Positions 22,453-35,598 of a stretch of 64,000 bases of DNA are shown here, piece by piece (positions within the stretch are counted from its first letter, which is position 1; each line of letters starts with the position of its first letter). This DNA is from Charina bottae (taxonomy: Eukaryota > Chordata > Lepidosauria > Squamata > Charinaidae): contig JALMGJ010000008.1 in the NCBI GenBank assembly GCA_023362775.1, positions 20,708,501 to 20,772,500 on the forward strand, written 5' to 3'. The notes beneath the pieces are model-generated. The model was not told the origin of the DNA and did no database searches. It worked only from the letters and a program-made list of their open reading frames with translations. Position numbers and translations under genes: made by a program.

Positions 22453-24132
22453 GTATAGGGCAGGAAAACAATATTTCCTCCCACATTTTCTAGGTAAAAG
22501 GCTTTAACTTGTACATTCTGTGAAGGCAAAGATGTCTGCATCTGTTTACTCTTTTGATAATAATCATTGCAGTTAAGGTGAGGAAAAAACTGTAACAATA
22601 TTTGTTCATCCACTTATTCTGGACACTTACTATGCAAATAAAAACCAGACAACAGATCAGGTTTAACATTTTTAATGGATTTTTAAATTCCTGACAAGAT
22701 TCTTTTCATATTTTGCTGAAGATGACAAAGACTAACCTTAAAAAAGTTTTCCATGCAACCATGTTCCTCTGAGTAGTCATTCCTTCCAAATAGCCTTTAC
22801 TATTTAATTTCTAAAAAGTACATTGCATACTGCATTAATAGACCCTTTCCTGTAAGAGCCCAATGTTGTTAAATTGTGCAGTTAGAATAATAATGCTTAT
22901 ACTTACTGAGCAGGATAATGATCAATGGTCTAACTTAATGTAAGACAGCTTCTTATTCTAAAATTTCATTTCTTTTCAAAATAAATTATTATTAAAACAA
23001 AACTGATGAGAAAAATGGAGCTATATTACTGGGAATAATCAAGAGTAATGGAGATGAGCCGGATATATTGAAGTAGGTTCTGTGCCAAAACAGATGTTTT
23101 TTTTGCTAAACTTTCTAAATACCCTTGCAGTGAGAAATTTCTCAGTTTAGACAAAGTAAACACATGAAAAGAAGCATAACACTCCAGGCTTGTTTCTTCC
23201 ATTAGGGAAAACAAAATTCTTCAGCCAAATCCAAGTAAGGGTATTAAAAGATTTAAAAACAGGCACAAAACAAAATGTTTACTCTTGGGAACAGAAAGAT
23301 TGCAATTCTTATAAATCAAAGAGGAAGGTCTAGCAAAGGTCAACATTCAGCTAATTTATTAGCAAGGTCTATGTTTGGAAGCAAATACATGAAAGGGGTC
23401 CAAGAGTAAGTATTTTATGAGAAAACAGACTCAAAGGCCTAGCCACTGGAGGTTTTATTCCAAATAAAAAGCAGTTGGGAGCTGGACATGACAGAAAAAC
23501 ATGAATTATTAGGTGCAAATGCATGAAAAAAATGATATTTCTACCAAATATCAGAAAGCATGTAAACAATAAGAAGAACATACCTGATTGATGAGGCCAT
23601 GTGGAATAGAGAGAATGCACCAAAATTTCTGACTTGATGAGGTAATCTTCACATTAGTGCCTTTGGATGAATAAATGGCACTATGGGACATAATTAGTAA
23701 TTCATACAGGCATAACACTTTATTAGTCCTGATCAAAACCCCATTTCTGCAAAAGGAATGAGGGAGTAAAGAATTGTTCCTTTACAGATTCTTTGCCAGC
23801 TCTCAAACTTGACTGAGCATCAGAATAAAGACAATGTATGGGGATCCCATTAAATAGGATTAATTTCTTCTGTGAGCAACTGGGAGTTCTGCAGTGACAT
23901 ACATGATAATCAGCTACATCCCGACAATGGTTTTACTATGCATCAACTTGTGTCTTTCAGTAACCATTCTATATTTTTCCATAGCTTTTCAGTCTCTTTT
24001 AGTTACATAAACATTATTTTTGAGAAAAAGACAATGTTATCTTTCCATGTAAATAAATAAATACTGGCAAATAAAGCTATGATAATTTTCTTCCTGAAGA
24101 GGATTGGCAATGCATTCCATACATATTCTTTT
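22453..24132. other. intergenic, no recognised gene or repeat
   Basis: AT-rich sequence with scattered short open frames on both strands and no shared pattern with known families. Confidence 0.4.
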
Positions 24133-24630
24133 TGTTGGAGGTCCCAATCAGCATGCCTCATTAGCATGTAGATGAGCGCTCTAGGATGACTATGTGCTTT
24201 AGGAGGAAGCTGTTTGTTGCTCCTCCCTCTTCCTCTTCCTCTCTCTCTCTGCCTTTTGCCAGCATCGAAGGAGCACGTGGCTGCTGAGCTCCTCTCCATC
24301 GAGAGGCCATGCCTAGGCCTCAACTCCAGAAACCTTCCCCTTTCTGCACGCAGCCCCTGGCAGCAAAGAGGGCCAGAGGTCTACATAAGTTTAGGGAAAC
24401 ACAGAAGAAGAATCATTCTAACAGAATGGATGTAACTGAACTGGACCAAATAAAAGAACTCTTTTGAAACTACTTTGTCTAAGCGTGTAATTCTTTATGC
24501 TTGCGTGGGTTAAGATCAATAACCTATATCTCTCTAGTGTGCTCATTAATGCTATTTTGATAAAAACTCTTTTCTGTGTGTGCTAATTGTTCCGCTGCAC
24601 TAAGCTCTGCTCCATTCAGTGGTCCTAGCA
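24133..24630 (+). mobile_element. solo LTR, plus copy
   Basis: Starts TGTTGGAGGTCC and ends CCTAGCA. AATAAAAGAACTCTTTTG near 24449 looks like the R/U5 junction with its polyadenylation signal, and a TC-rich block near 24215-24260 lies upstream. It is homologous to the minus copy at 5415-5936. No gag, pol or env sequence adjoins it. Confidence 0.5.
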
Positions 24631-25255
24631 GTCCACTAATTGGCAATCACTTTTACTACTTGGTAAGTAAATAAAGAAAAATAGCTTAATTTTATCAGTC
24701 CATAATTGCATTCCAAAACATGATAGCCAAAACATATTTAGTGTTAGTGGGTGCTAATAGCAACTGCCCTATTTTGAACAGATTGTTTTTGTTTCTGTTC
24801 CAATGTAGCCATATTGGTACAATCTGCCTGTTTCACATGCCATAATAAATAAATATTATTTTTCACACTATACTCATGTCTAAATCGTGATTTGATAGAG
24901 CTCTACATACATATCATTTTTTGGGTTTATTTGTTTTAATTTAGAAACAATGACAATAATTAATTACAAAGCAAGGCTTCCTTGGCTCAATTATTCATTT
25001 AAAGCATTTGTGATGGTTTCCAGAACAAGAGACTCAACTTTATTTAATTTAATGAATATATATTTTGTTAAATATTATAAAAGTGACTGGAATCTCTCTG
25101 AATCTGAGTGAATCAGAAAAGTCACTTTGATGAAGGTGTTTATGAGCATATGAGCAATGTTTTCAGGGACACAACAGGTGGCCAGGAAAGATCTGGAAAA
25201 AATCAGCTGCTGATTATTATAGCCAAGAATTGGCATTCTTGAATATAAATTCAAA

Positions 25256-25770
25256 TGGGGCGCGGTGGCTCAGCGGGTTAAACCACTGAGCCGTTAGACT
25301 GCCGACCATAAGGTTGGCAGTTCGGAACCGCGTGACGAGGTGAGCTCTCGTCACTTGCCCTAGCTCTCTGCCAACCCAGCGATTCGAAAGCTATTTAGCA
25401 AGTAGATTAATGGGTACCACTCACGTGGGGCAATTTGCGGGCGTCCAGCGGAGGGTCGTCCTCGATTCCAAGAAAGACCTCGGAAGAGCAGCGATGTCGG
25501 CGGAGGACGACGGATCCGGAGACACCAGCTTCCTGGACGTCAGCAGCCGGCGCGGAGCGAGGCATTCTGGGACTTGCAGTCCAATGCCTGCAGCGGAAGA
25601 GCCGGTTCCCTTCCTCTCTCCCTGTCGCGCGGGAATAAATTGTAATAATGATGTTGTATAATTGTATAATTGGATTGGAGATATATAATACTGTAAGCCG
25701 CCTAGAGTCCTCCAGTAGGGAGGGGATAGGCGGGGTATAAATAAGACAAATAAAATAATAATAATAATAA
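25256..25770 (+). mobile_element. tRNA-derived SINE with L2-like tail
   Basis: The tRNA-like promoter head gcggtggctcagcgggtta (A box) and agttcggaacc (B box) are followed by the shared SINE body (ctgccaacccagcgattcga). A GC-rich segment follows, then a 3' end identical in type to L2 (gccgcctagagtcc, aggcggggtataaat) with (AAT)n. TAAATTC may be the target duplication (25246-25252, 25771-25777). The L2-like tail suggests mobilisation by L2. Confidence 0.8.
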
Positions 25771-26159
25771 TAAATTCTCAGCAGGGCAAAGTGCCAATAA
25801 ATAGTGCTGATCTCAGGATCTGAGATTGGTTTTAAAAGGCATACAATTAACAAAATTAAGCAATTTCTATCTGTAGCAAATTACAAATTAGGAATGTAAT
25901 CTTTACATTTCAGTCAATATAGAATATTTTGTATTTCTATACAAGAATGAGAAATCACACAGATGTTACTTGCAAGTTATGGTGAACTAACATCCATGAA
26001 GTATATTTCAACTTAATACATGTCAATCCCTCTCAATTTTTTAGTATGGCAGCAAAGGTTCCAATAGCCCATGTTTTGTACTTCATTATTAGTTATAAAA
26101 TATTAATTTCCATTTATGAAAAATAAGTAAATAAAATGTATCACTTATTTTCCATCAAT

Positions 26160-26760
26160 GGAAATTAATATTTTAATAATAACCTGCAGGAGAGACACAG
26201 TAGGAGATTGGAACCTGGTTGTCAGGCTACTCAATGGCACAAGAGATTAAGACTGGAGCCTGAGAAGGTGGAATTCCTATGATCTATAGGAATGCCATCT
26301 TGCTGACCAGATGCTCCACTTGATTATGTGACCATTCTGAGTGCTGGCTGCTGCATTTGGGCTGGTGAGACAGTGTAGGGATACTGTTAGTGTACTGTCC
26401 ATCCTAGTTTCGAATAGTCTTTCTTGAACTAGCAAGATGATTGCTAGATTAGGTTTTTTTTTTCTGGAGGATTTTAATGTCCATGCTGAATTTGCCCACT
26501 GAGGAGTGGTCGAGTATTTCATGATGGCCATGTTTGAACTAGGTTTTGTTTCCACACCTGCAGCAGGATACATATTGGTGTTGTATTCTGTTCAATTGAA
26601 GCTAGTAATCTGAAGATGGGTGTGAGGGTCAGATCGCTCCCTCGTTGTCAGACATCTGTTGTCTCTCACTCTGGTGGTGAGACATACTCAGCACAGAAAT
26701 GTGGCAAAATTAAACATGCCATTGCCAACAAAGACATAGTACAAGAAATGTAAGGCATGA
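26160..26760 (+). mobile_element. degenerate L2 endonuclease relic
   Basis: One frame reads EDFNVHAEFAH, then MFELGFVSTPAAGYIL, recalling the GDFNVH...GYTLD motifs of L2/CR1 APE endonucleases. Many stops and frameshifts; boundaries are uncertain. Confidence 0.45.
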
Positions 26761-26772
26761 AATCTATTAAAC

Positions 26773-27008
26773 CAGGGCTTTCCAAACCTTTCAGTTGGCG
26801 ACACACCAATGGCGGCGCGCAAAAACCATGGTGCTTTCGGGTTTCCATGCGCCACGGCGGCAGCAGCGGTGTCCTGGTGTGCTGCACGAAAACCTGGAAG
26901 CACTGATGATGACGGCGCACCATCAGCGCTTCCAGGTTTTTGCACGGCACACCTGAGCCCCGCAGGTGACACAGTAGTGTGTCACGACACAGAGTTTGGA
27001 AAGCTATG
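26773..27008. mobile_element. hAT MITE copy 2
   Basis: Ends CAGGGCTTTCCAAAC and GTTTGGAAAGCTATG; 8-bp duplication TATTAAAC (26765-26772, 27009-27016). The core has gcgcc/gcagcagcgg-type GC-rich sequence, different from the other copies apart from gtgtgtcgcc-like blocks near the ends. Confidence 0.9.
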
Positions 27009-27016
27009 TATTAAAC

Positions 27017-28034
27017 AAAGAGAGGCACAAGAAAAGGGAGTGTTGGGTTTGGACTAAGATATATAAATTTAGGACCAGACTCAAACATTCAATGACTGTC
27101 AACTTTGTAATGGCTACTGTATCTTTGTAACCATCAAGATTTCATTCCTAATCATGTTGTCCTTGTCCCTGAGAAGTTTCAGCCTAGTTCAGACTTGGGG
27201 GACTCTGACAATAGTAATTTGAAATCAGTGTCTCATACATTCCTATACAGAGGTGGGGGACTGGTTGTAACAGTCTGAGTTGGACACCTAATCAATCCAG
27301 ATGCACTCTTATTAGCTGTAATCTCAAATGAGTGATACATTTTATTCCTTCATTGTTTACTCACATCATTTGGTAACAGTATATGCAATAGAGATTATAC
27401 CTGAAGAATATTTTGATTTATGTGAATTGAACACATTTTTTAGGAAAGGACATATTGCTCAGATTTAGTTCAACAAAGGATTAGACACATGGATTCAGAT
27501 CAGTTATACTTTCAGATAAATAATTCATTCTTTCCACACTCAAGTTCATACGTAAATCTTCCCTCATGAAAAATTGAGTCATCTGAACAATGAAAGTTTT
27601 GGGCTGTTCAATCAGATCATCTTTTTTCCTTACTGAAATTATGCTGGAAGTACTGAGTTACCTTAAATCTGCGGTATCATTGCTATAGCAAAGAACCTGG
27701 ATACGGAGGCAGCATTGAAAATTATTAACTGTATTGGGAGTTGCAAGACATGTGAGATACAGTTTTCAGCAACACTTGCTGAGAAAGCCAGGAAAGCATA
27801 TGAATCTGCTGGACATGATGCATCATCAGAATATCATAGCAAATCTCCCAAACTTTTTTTCTGACAACCTGCTCCCAAATCAATCTGGTCCCAAAATCAT
27901 GATCCATACTTTTAAAACTAATTTGCTTTATTTGGCAAATGGCATAAACCAGTATAATTCTACTGTACTATTTGGAATTCTCAGTAATATTTTATGACAT
28001 TTTTGGCAATTACATCATGATTGTGCCAACTAAA
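27017..28034. other. intergenic, nothing recognised
   Basis: The 87-codon frame at 27734 and its antisense partner have no recognisable domain. Confidence 0.4.
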
Positions 28035-28280
28035 ACCAGTTTGGTCTAGTGGTTAAGGCAATGGGCTAGAAACCAGGAGACTGAGAGTTCTAGTCCAGCC
28101 TTAAGCATGAAAACCAGCTGGGTGACCTTGGGCCAGTCACTCTCTCTCAGCCCAACTCACCTCACAGGGTTGTTGTTGTGGGGAAAATAGTAGGAGGAAG
28201 GAGTATTAGATATGTTCGCTACCTTGAGTTATTTATAAAAATAATAAAGGCGAGATATAAAATAAATAAATAAATAAAGC
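28035..28280 (+). mobile_element. CORE-type tRNA SINE, plus
   Basis: Starts ccagtttggtctagtggtta and contains gggtgaccttgggccagtca (CORE-like), cacagggttgttgttgtggg and an ATAAA tail after aaggcgagatataaaa. Confidence 0.85.
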
Positions 28281-28761
28281 TCCAAATTTAGAATCCAACC
28301 CATATTCAAGGTCTGCAGAAACTTACACCAGGCCTCCAATTACTGGCTAAAGTTACTGAGCATATAGGATAGCATCTGCCCAAATTGCACTATTTGAAAC
28401 AAGTAGTATTTGCTTATGGAAATATGTGACTTCAGCTCAAAATATCCTGCTTGCTCTAGAATTGGAACTTCTTGGAGACCTGTTCTTACCAGAAAGATTA
28501 TAGTCTAAAAATTATCCCTGAACAATTATCTTACTCTGTTGAAAATAATAAAGGTGACACATTCATACCATTTCTTAAAACAAAACTCAGGTTTAGAGAA
28601 CTATTTTGTTAGAATTGATAAGTTCAGCCTGAGAAAGGTATCTGCCATTGCTAAATTCTAGTAGATAACCTCAATAGTCTTCCAGAATAGATTCAGCAAG
28701 TTTCCATCTGATTTACACAAGGTTATGCATTTTTAAATTTTGTGATGGTCAATGGCTAGAC

Positions 28762-29020
28762 CAGAGCTTTCCAAACTGTGTGTCGCCACACACAGCGTGG
28801 TGTGTCGCCACACCACCCGGAAGTGGCGGCGCACGCGTGCACGGTGGCCGCCATGCACGCACGCGCGCCGCCGCACGCCCCTCCCGCGCCGCCGTGTGCG
28901 CGCACTGCCGCACGCCCCCCCACGCCGCCGCCGTGCGCGCGCGCCGCCGCACGCCCCCCCGCGCCGCCGCCGCCGCCGCCGCTGGGTGTGTCGCCAGCGG
29001 CGGCACTTTGGAAAGCCCTG
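28762..29020. mobile_element. hAT MITE copy 3, extremely CpG-rich core
   Basis: Ends CAGAGCTTTCCAAACTG and CTTTGGAAAGCCCTG; 8-bp duplication GGCTAGAC (28754-28761, 29021-29028). The interior is almost pure C/G with repeated cgccgccgcacgcc units and a (GCC)n run near 28960. Long overlapping frames on both strands come from composition, not coding. Confidence 0.9.
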
Positions 29021-29097
29021 GGCTAGACAATAAAAAGTAAATTATCTGAAGTCAGATGACATAAACATATCTTCCCTAAAGGTTCACTAGCTACTTT

Positions 29098-29213
29098 ATA
29101 TTTATTTAATTTTCTATCCCTTTATTATTTTTATAAATAACTCAAGATGGCGAACATACCTAATACACCTTCCTTCTCCTATTTTCCCCACAACAACAAC
29201 CCTTTATGTATTA
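29098..29213 (-). mobile_element. CORE-type SINE 3' fragment
   Basis: attatttttataaataactc, then tggcgaacatacctaataca match the 3' half of the copy at 17356-17600. Confidence 0.6.
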
Positions 29214-29282
29214 TATGTTATATATTATAATTATATACTGTATACTATATATTATTATTATTATTACATAATATACAATTAT

Positions 29283-31092
<1,810 letters not shown>

Positions 31093-32928
31093 TCCATAAT
31101 ACTTTGAATTTCATTAGTAAGCATTTCATGAAAGATTACTGGAGTTCCCAAAGTCTACAATGAAGTAAGGTAGACTAGAATGCTTTCTGAGTTTAACCTG
31201 AAGATTTTAAAGATTTCCCAATAGCCCATTAAAGAATTAACTTTAAATGTATGCACTGTCCTCCTTAAATGCAACAATAAAGCACTGTTTTAAATGCTGT
31301 AAATGTGGTCTTTAATTAGCTGTAACAAGATCAGCATTCACACTAATGAAAATTATACCTAACATGACTATCAACACTTTGGGATGTGCAAATAAATGCC
31401 CACAGAATAGATGTATTTCAATTTCTTGAGAACAAAGAATATTTCACCATAACATTGTCACTGCAAAAAAGGTGTTAATTCAATGCAGATATAAGCCAGA
31501 CATGTTTATTTTAATGCAGATATTTATTCCCAGTGTGAAAAGAATCATTTTTAAAACTTGAGCATTCTACTTTTTGCTCCTGCAAAAGTAGGAGTTATGC
31601 CTTTAGTTAGTTGAGAACTTAAGCAAGATAAAGTTTTAGAAATCATTGTTTACTCATTTTATACAACATAATATATTATAGATGAATCATATGCATACTT
31701 CACCAGTTTTCATACAAATGCTGTTTCTGAACCTTCTGTTTTTAGACAGTTGGAAATAAAGGTTGACTTTATTATAATACTCATATCCTAAAAATCTTCA
31801 TTTAAAAAAGAAGAATTGAAGGGATTTTTTTTCTGTAGAAAAAAATGACAAACAGAATTGTATTTACTTTTTATATATTTAATATGCTTTACCTTGATAC
31901 TTTTTGAAGTGAGTCTTATTTAAAATGAGTGTTTCTCTAAACTTTGAGAACACTTCTAGCCACCTGAATACAATTTGGCTATTTGTCCTTAAATTTCAGA
32001 CAGGAAAACAGACACAAAAACCAAAACATTGTTAATCACAATTAATTTTGGTGCCAAGCCTTCTCAGGTGAGTTCAGTCAGCATTGGGTTCATGTAATTT
32101 TTCACAGCAAAACTTCTTCTCTTTAACTAGGTGTACTTGTAATGTTCTGCATTGCTTTTGTTAAGTCAAAGTTGATAATCAGTTTAAAGAATCTCATGCA
32201 CAGAATGAATGTTTATGCTAAATCATGATCATAAGAATTTCTTATACTTAAGGAAGGTGACATTTGAAAGGATGGAGATAGTACCTCTGTGTGGCTTATC
32301 ATTAATCAAATTTAACAATAACAGATATATGTTCTCTCCTTTTTGATGTTCAAGATATGAGTCTCACTTAAGGAAGCCTTAAAGAACATGTCAGAATTCC
32401 ATTTCAGCCTTCTAGAAGTATATGGTAGAACAGAGAACTCTAGGAAAATATCTGCAATGTTGATATGGGTAACTTTGTTCATAGTTTTATTTTTGAGTAA
32501 CATGTGAGATGCACACTGCAAAAATTACAAATAAATGATATGAATTTCCAAACTTCTAAATGAAGTTTCTATGAGAAGATCATTAACAAAATTGTCGAAT
32601 CTAGTTCTCTTGGACTGCATGAGGATGGATAAACAACAGGAGTGATGGAAAAAATGATATATATTTAATAGCCATGGGTACTCAAGTTACTGGCCTCCAT
32701 AGAAAGTTGAAAAAAAATCCTAGAAGAAAGCAATGACAAAGTACTAAGCATTTATTTATTTACTTAAATTTCAAGGCCGCCAAACTCCACAACTCTGGGA
32801 GGTGTACAATTAAAAATTTATGAAAACACATATTTCAAAGAAAATGAATACAACTGACTGGGATAAATATCAAACTGTAGTCACTAAAGCTTGAGGTAAT
32901 CTTTGAAACAAAATGTTTAGATTTTGTT
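31093..32928. other. intergenic AT-rich, nothing recognised
   Basis: No repeat ends, conserved frames or structured RNA candidates were seen. Confidence 0.4.
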
Positions 32929-32941
32929 TAGTTCTTACATT

Positions 32942-33380
32942 TAGGGACGCGATGGCGCAGCGGCCTAATGATGCTGGAGTTTGCTGGCCAGAAATGGTCG
33001 ACAGTCCAACAGTTCGAGCCCAGCTCCGCGTGATAGAAAGTGAGCTTCCGTCATTTCGTCCCTAGCTCGTCCACCTAGCAGTTTGAAAGCATACCATCTG
33101 CGAGTAGATGAATAGGTACCCCCATCCCGGTGGGGGGAACGCTGGCGGCGTTACACGCGGGGAGCAGGAACCGGTGCGATCGGCGAAGGAGTGGTGGAGA
33201 GAAAGCCCAGATGAGCCGACTTCCCTGGGAACGCTGCTGGCCAACTGATGCGAAGCTAGCTCGCCCTCTTGTGGTACATCAGTGCAACAAAGAAACTAGC
33301 AACTATTGGCACCAGAACATCTACTGTGAAATAAAAAGCACTGTAGACTCTCTGGCATTGTGTGCCATACGCTAAATAAA
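32942..33380 (+). mobile_element. tRNA-derived SINE, complete with 13-bp duplication
   Basis: The head gatggcgcagcggcctaatg and B box cagttcgagccc are followed by the shared body (agcagtttgaaagc, gtagatgaataggtaccccc) and a subfamily-specific 3' part ending gctaaataaa. TAGTTCTTACATT flanks both ends (32929-32941, 33381-33393). About 438 bp; apparently full length. Confidence 0.88.
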
Positions 33381-33393
33381 TAGTTCTTACATT

Positions 33394-35323
33394 GTTCTTA
33401 GCTGCCTTGAATATTTGCTACAGTACAAAGCTGAGCCAACCCCTTAATTGGGGTTAAGAGTTCTTTCCTGTATTCACCATAGTTTCGCTACAGAAGATGG
33501 AAATTCAGAACAGATATATCTAGTGCGACAACCAGGCCGCTATCAGAATAATTAATAGCCAGGAGTATTATCAAAGAAGAAAATGAGACTGGCTAGGAAA
33601 TTCGAACGTTTATGCTTTTTTTGTTAAGATTGTTTTCAGCACATAATCTAATACGCAGATAACAGCTGGGCAAGTATCTACAACACTGTCAATATTATGA
33701 AATTCAAAGATCAGAGACACATTCAGATCCCTTTGTTCCCAGATATTTCAACAGTTTGTGGAATTTTTCCCATTTAAAAGCCAAGCAAAATCTTAACATT
33801 TTTTATCAGGGCACTTAAAATAGAGGATTAGGGTTACAGGAAAAAATGCATATAAAATAATATGATGCTGTTCAAATTAAGTTTCAGATTGCAATCATTT
33901 CAATTAACAACATTGCTGCCATAGACTTACTTCAGGAATAAAGTCAAATGGACAAGCTATTTTATTTCCAGGAAAATACAGTAACACTTTTTCTTGAAAG
34001 TATTAATTTTGCAGCCTTATCAACATTTAAGGAAGTTCATATCCTTGAGGTCTATTTTTAAACCTTAAGTTCAAAAGCTTTTCCTTTGCTTTTCTATAAA
34101 GTTTCACATAATGAAATGAAATCTCAGAAACATTTCCTAGGTAAGCACTACCATCTTGTGGTAATTCATGTGCAAAGCAAAGCTACCCCGCCCCCAAATC
34201 TCTTGCTAAGCAACACATCTGCTTTTGCATCCTGAGGTTGTATGTCTGGATTTTGAGAAGGGAACAAAAACCTAAATTTATTCATAATAATCATAATAGG
34301 AAGTAGCTACTATAGTTAAGAACACTTTACTGTCCTCCCCCAACTTGCTTCTCTCCAGATTTATTAGAACTACAATACCCAGATTACAGTGGCCACTATG
34401 CCTATGCTAAGTCTGTCCAAACTACAGAATTTCACTGATTCAGCCTATTTCAGTTACTGGAGGGATTCAAAATATGACAATAATAATAAAAACTTCATTG
34501 AAACTCTAAAATACTATACCCAAGAGATAAGTACACATAACTATAAGTGCCTATGTAACCAAGCCAACCCAACATTTTTATTAATCAGATGAGCACTTTT
34601 GTAGCTAACAAGTTAAATTTGAGAAACGAAGAATTAGATGGCTTATTACGTCTGCTTATTTTATTTCAAGTCATTATCAGACCTAAAAGCATTTCAGTAG
34701 ACTTTAACTGTTTACTAACAAAGCATTGTAACTTGACAGAGAGGCACCTGCTTTGCAGGAAGAAAATACACTATTACATTTCCAATTCCTGCCCTTTCAA
34801 AATAGGCATGAGAATGAAACCTACCTAAAATTCAGGAGAGTCATTGCCATCCTCTGTAAACAATTCTGAGTTGAATTAACTTCCACTATTCATATGCTCA
34901 ACTTTAGGAATATCCACTAAAAAACAATCCTTATCTTCTTGATGAACAACCTTTAAAATAAGTGTAATCCCAGATAAATCAAAAGTTATTGTAAACAGTT
35001 TATTTCTTTAAAATAAAATAGAAAATTATGGACAAATTAGCATTTGGAGTGCTAACTAAATTGAAAAGCAAACCTAAACTAATTTGTAAACAATACTATT
35101 TAAAACTATTAATTAGGGGCACTACAAATAGGTCCTGTGACAATTCAGTGATTAAATTAAACAAAACACCGTTCGGCAAAGACGCAGGCCCTTTTCTCAA
35201 TTAATCTCTCAAATGACTAATTAACGAGAAAAAGTTAACGTTAGACAAAACACAAGGCGAACAGACGACCCCCTCCCCAAAAACATCTATCCTAAGCGAG
35301 CGCAAGGTATACTACCATTTTTT
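33394..35323. other. intergenic upstream of MAD2L1
   Basis: AT-rich until about 35150, then rising GC and CpG toward the MAD2L1 promoter. No transposon or gene was recognised. Confidence 0.45.
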
Positions 35324-35335
35324 TGCGCTTGCGCA
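35324..35335 (+). promoter_or_regulatory. NRF1-like palindrome upstream of MAD2L1
   Basis: TGCGCTTGCGCA differs at one base from the NRF1 palindrome TGCGCATGCGCA. It lies 264 bp before the MAD2L1 start, in a locally CpG-richer stretch typical of a housekeeping promoter. Confidence 0.5.
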
Positions 35336-35476
35336 TTAATTCCTAAAAAAATGACCGTGTCGTGGAACTTCTTTGCTGGATTCGTCAAAAAAGAGCGCCT
35401 GCACCACGAACCGCTCGGTCGCAGTAGCGTCTATCCTCTTGTACTCCCGCGAGAAGTGAGGGAGGCGGAGCTATAT

Positions 35477-35482
35477 TTTGAA
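35477..35482 (+). promoter_or_regulatory. CHR element (TTTGAA) of MAD2L1 promoter
   Basis: TTTGAA is the canonical cell-cycle-genes homology region bound by DREAM and MuvB complexes. MAD2L1 is a G2/M gene of the class controlled in this way. It is placed 117 bp upstream of the ATG, next to GGCGG and GGCGGGAAG. A 6-bp match alone is weak; position and gene class support it. Confidence 0.5.
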
Positions 35483-35487
35483 CAGGT

Positions 35488-35496
35488 GGCGGGAAG
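35488..35496 (+). promoter_or_regulatory. E2F-like site in MAD2L1 promoter
   Basis: GGCGGGAAG is one base from the E2F consensus GGCGGGAAA and lies 5 bp downstream of the CHR. The combination suits S/G2-phase control. Confidence 0.45.
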
Positions 35497-35598
35497 GCTT
35501 CTCATTTCCTATCTGGGCCCTGTAGGGTAAGGAAGGGCTGGACGGGTTGTTTCCTGCTTGAATTTTAGCTGGGCTCTGTCTCACTTTCTCCGACGCCG

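Noticed and set aside
25256..25340. tRNA gene
   Set aside because: A and B boxes are present but no cloverleaf closes, and the sequence continues into a SINE body shared by other copies.
27725..27997. Opposed 60- and 87-codon frames
   Set aside because: No domain, no splice sites in context, typical chance length for AT-rich DNA.
28749..29040. Arg/Ala/Pro-rich frames of 82-93 codons on both strands
   Set aside because: They lie wholly in the CpG-rich core of a MITE bounded by inverted repeats and an 8-bp duplication; open frames follow from lack of A and T.
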